From Phaeobacter sp. QD34_24 (lineage in GTDB: Bacteria; Pseudomonadota; Alphaproteobacteria; Rhodobacterales; Rhodobacteraceae), in assembly GCF_028890115.1 (NCBI RefSeq), contig NZ_JARCJD010000001.1, positions 186,001 through 250,000 on the forward strand: a DNA stretch of 64,000 nucleotides. The letters are read 5' to 3'. The notes under the pieces were generated by a model that searched no databases, was not told the origin of the DNA, and saw nothing but the letters and a program-made list of their open reading frames with translations. The translations under genes were made by a program, and so were the position numbers. This document shows, piece by piece, positions 63,642 to 64,000 of this stretch; the stretch's first letter is position 1; every line of letters starts with the position of its first letter.

Positions 63642-64000
63642 GTGACCAGAGGCATCAAGGAGCAAGGCCCGGGTTTTCCCGAGCTGTTTCGCGTTTTCCT
63701 GCGCATCGGCCTGATGAGCTTTGGCGGCCCCGCCGCGCAGATTGCCCTGATGCATCGCGAACTGGTGGAACAACGTCCCTGGCTCAGCGATACGGAGTTC
63801 CTGCGAGGACTGTCCTTTTGCATGCTGCTGCCCGGTCCCGAGGCCATGCAGCTGTGCACCTATACCGGCTGGCGGCTACGCGGTGTCGCCGGGGGGATCC
63901 TCGCCGGATTGCTGTTCGTCCTGCCCGGAGCCCTGGTCATTGCCCTGTTGACCTGGCTCTATGCCGCCTATGGCACGCTGCCGACCGTTCAGGCCGCATT
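63642..64000 (+). CDS. chrA: Chromate transporter family protein ChrA (C-terminus cut by window edge)
   Basis: The first 119 codons of a CHR-family transporter, from a GTG at 63642 with GGAG upstream. Typical opening FRVFLRIGLMSFGGPAAQIA, then the GLSFCMLLPGPEAMQLCTYTGW motif, with helices continuing to the window end. The family exports chromate, possibly with sulfate exchange; some members have other roles. The rest of the gene is outside the window. Confidence 0.88.
   Translation, partial: MTRGIKEQGPGFPELFRVFLRIGLMSFGGPAAQIALMHRELVEQRPWLSDTEFLRGLSFCMLLPGPEAMQLCTYTGWRLRGVAGGILAGLLFVLPGALVIALLTWLYAAYGTLPTVQAA

Overview
The window is chromosomal DNA of a Roseobacter-group alphaproteobacterium (Rhodobacteraceae/Roseobacteraceae, probably close to Ruegeria). 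The evidence is the high GC content, the conserved order pyrH-frr-uppS-cdsA-dxr-rseP-bamA-skp-fabZ-lpxA-lpxI, a circularly permuted two-piece tmRNA with the tag ANDNRAPVALAA, a dmdA-acuI DMSP locus, and a trgA-trgB-cysK tellurite-type locus. I see no phage, IS element, CRISPR array, rRNA or tRNA.

Layout. 1-10.8 kb: envelope biogenesis cluster on the minus strand (lipid A, fatty acid, OMP assembly, isoprenoid, phospholipid and undecaprenyl synthesis, with frr and pyrH). 10.9-19.6 kb: miaA, an AraC regulator and a four-gene dipeptide/oligopeptide-type ABC transporter closed by a strong terminator. 19.6-25.9 kb: di-haem peroxidase, small membrane protein, lytic transglycosylase, ssb, an S2P-type protease with CBS domains, aroB-aroK. 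25.9-34.9 kb: a tiny membrane protein, an exported unknown protein, xerD, a CorC/HlyC-type transporter, a BT1-like MFS carrier, a dimethylglycine-dehydrogenase-like flavoenzyme and a MobA-like nucleotidyltransferase.

34.9-46.4 kb is the most interesting block. A MarR regulator is divergent from an AmiC-like amide receptor that lacks a signal peptide. Next come a flotillin, a complete branched-chain/urea/amide-type ABC transporter whose last ATPase is fused in frame to an amidase, and an AMP-dependent acyl-CoA synthetase. A 20-bp motif (19/20 identical) lies in front of both the receptor gene and the flotillin-transporter operon, and in the latter it forms a perfect 14-bp inverted repeat. I read this as one regulated system: amide sensing, import, hydrolysis at the transporter and CoA activation of the released acid. 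That role is inferred; the fusion and the repeats are directly visible.

46.6-58.6 kb: a large RTX/Hint secreted protein, an 812-bp gene-free stretch, then mscS-cysK-trgB-trgA, photolyase and a class V aminotransferase. 58.7-61.7 kb: acuI-dmdA, divergent from a FadR-type GntR regulator with paired TGTC-N-GAC sites between them. 61.8-64 kb: tmRNA, two SnoaL-like paralogues and the start of a chromate-transporter gene that runs off the window.
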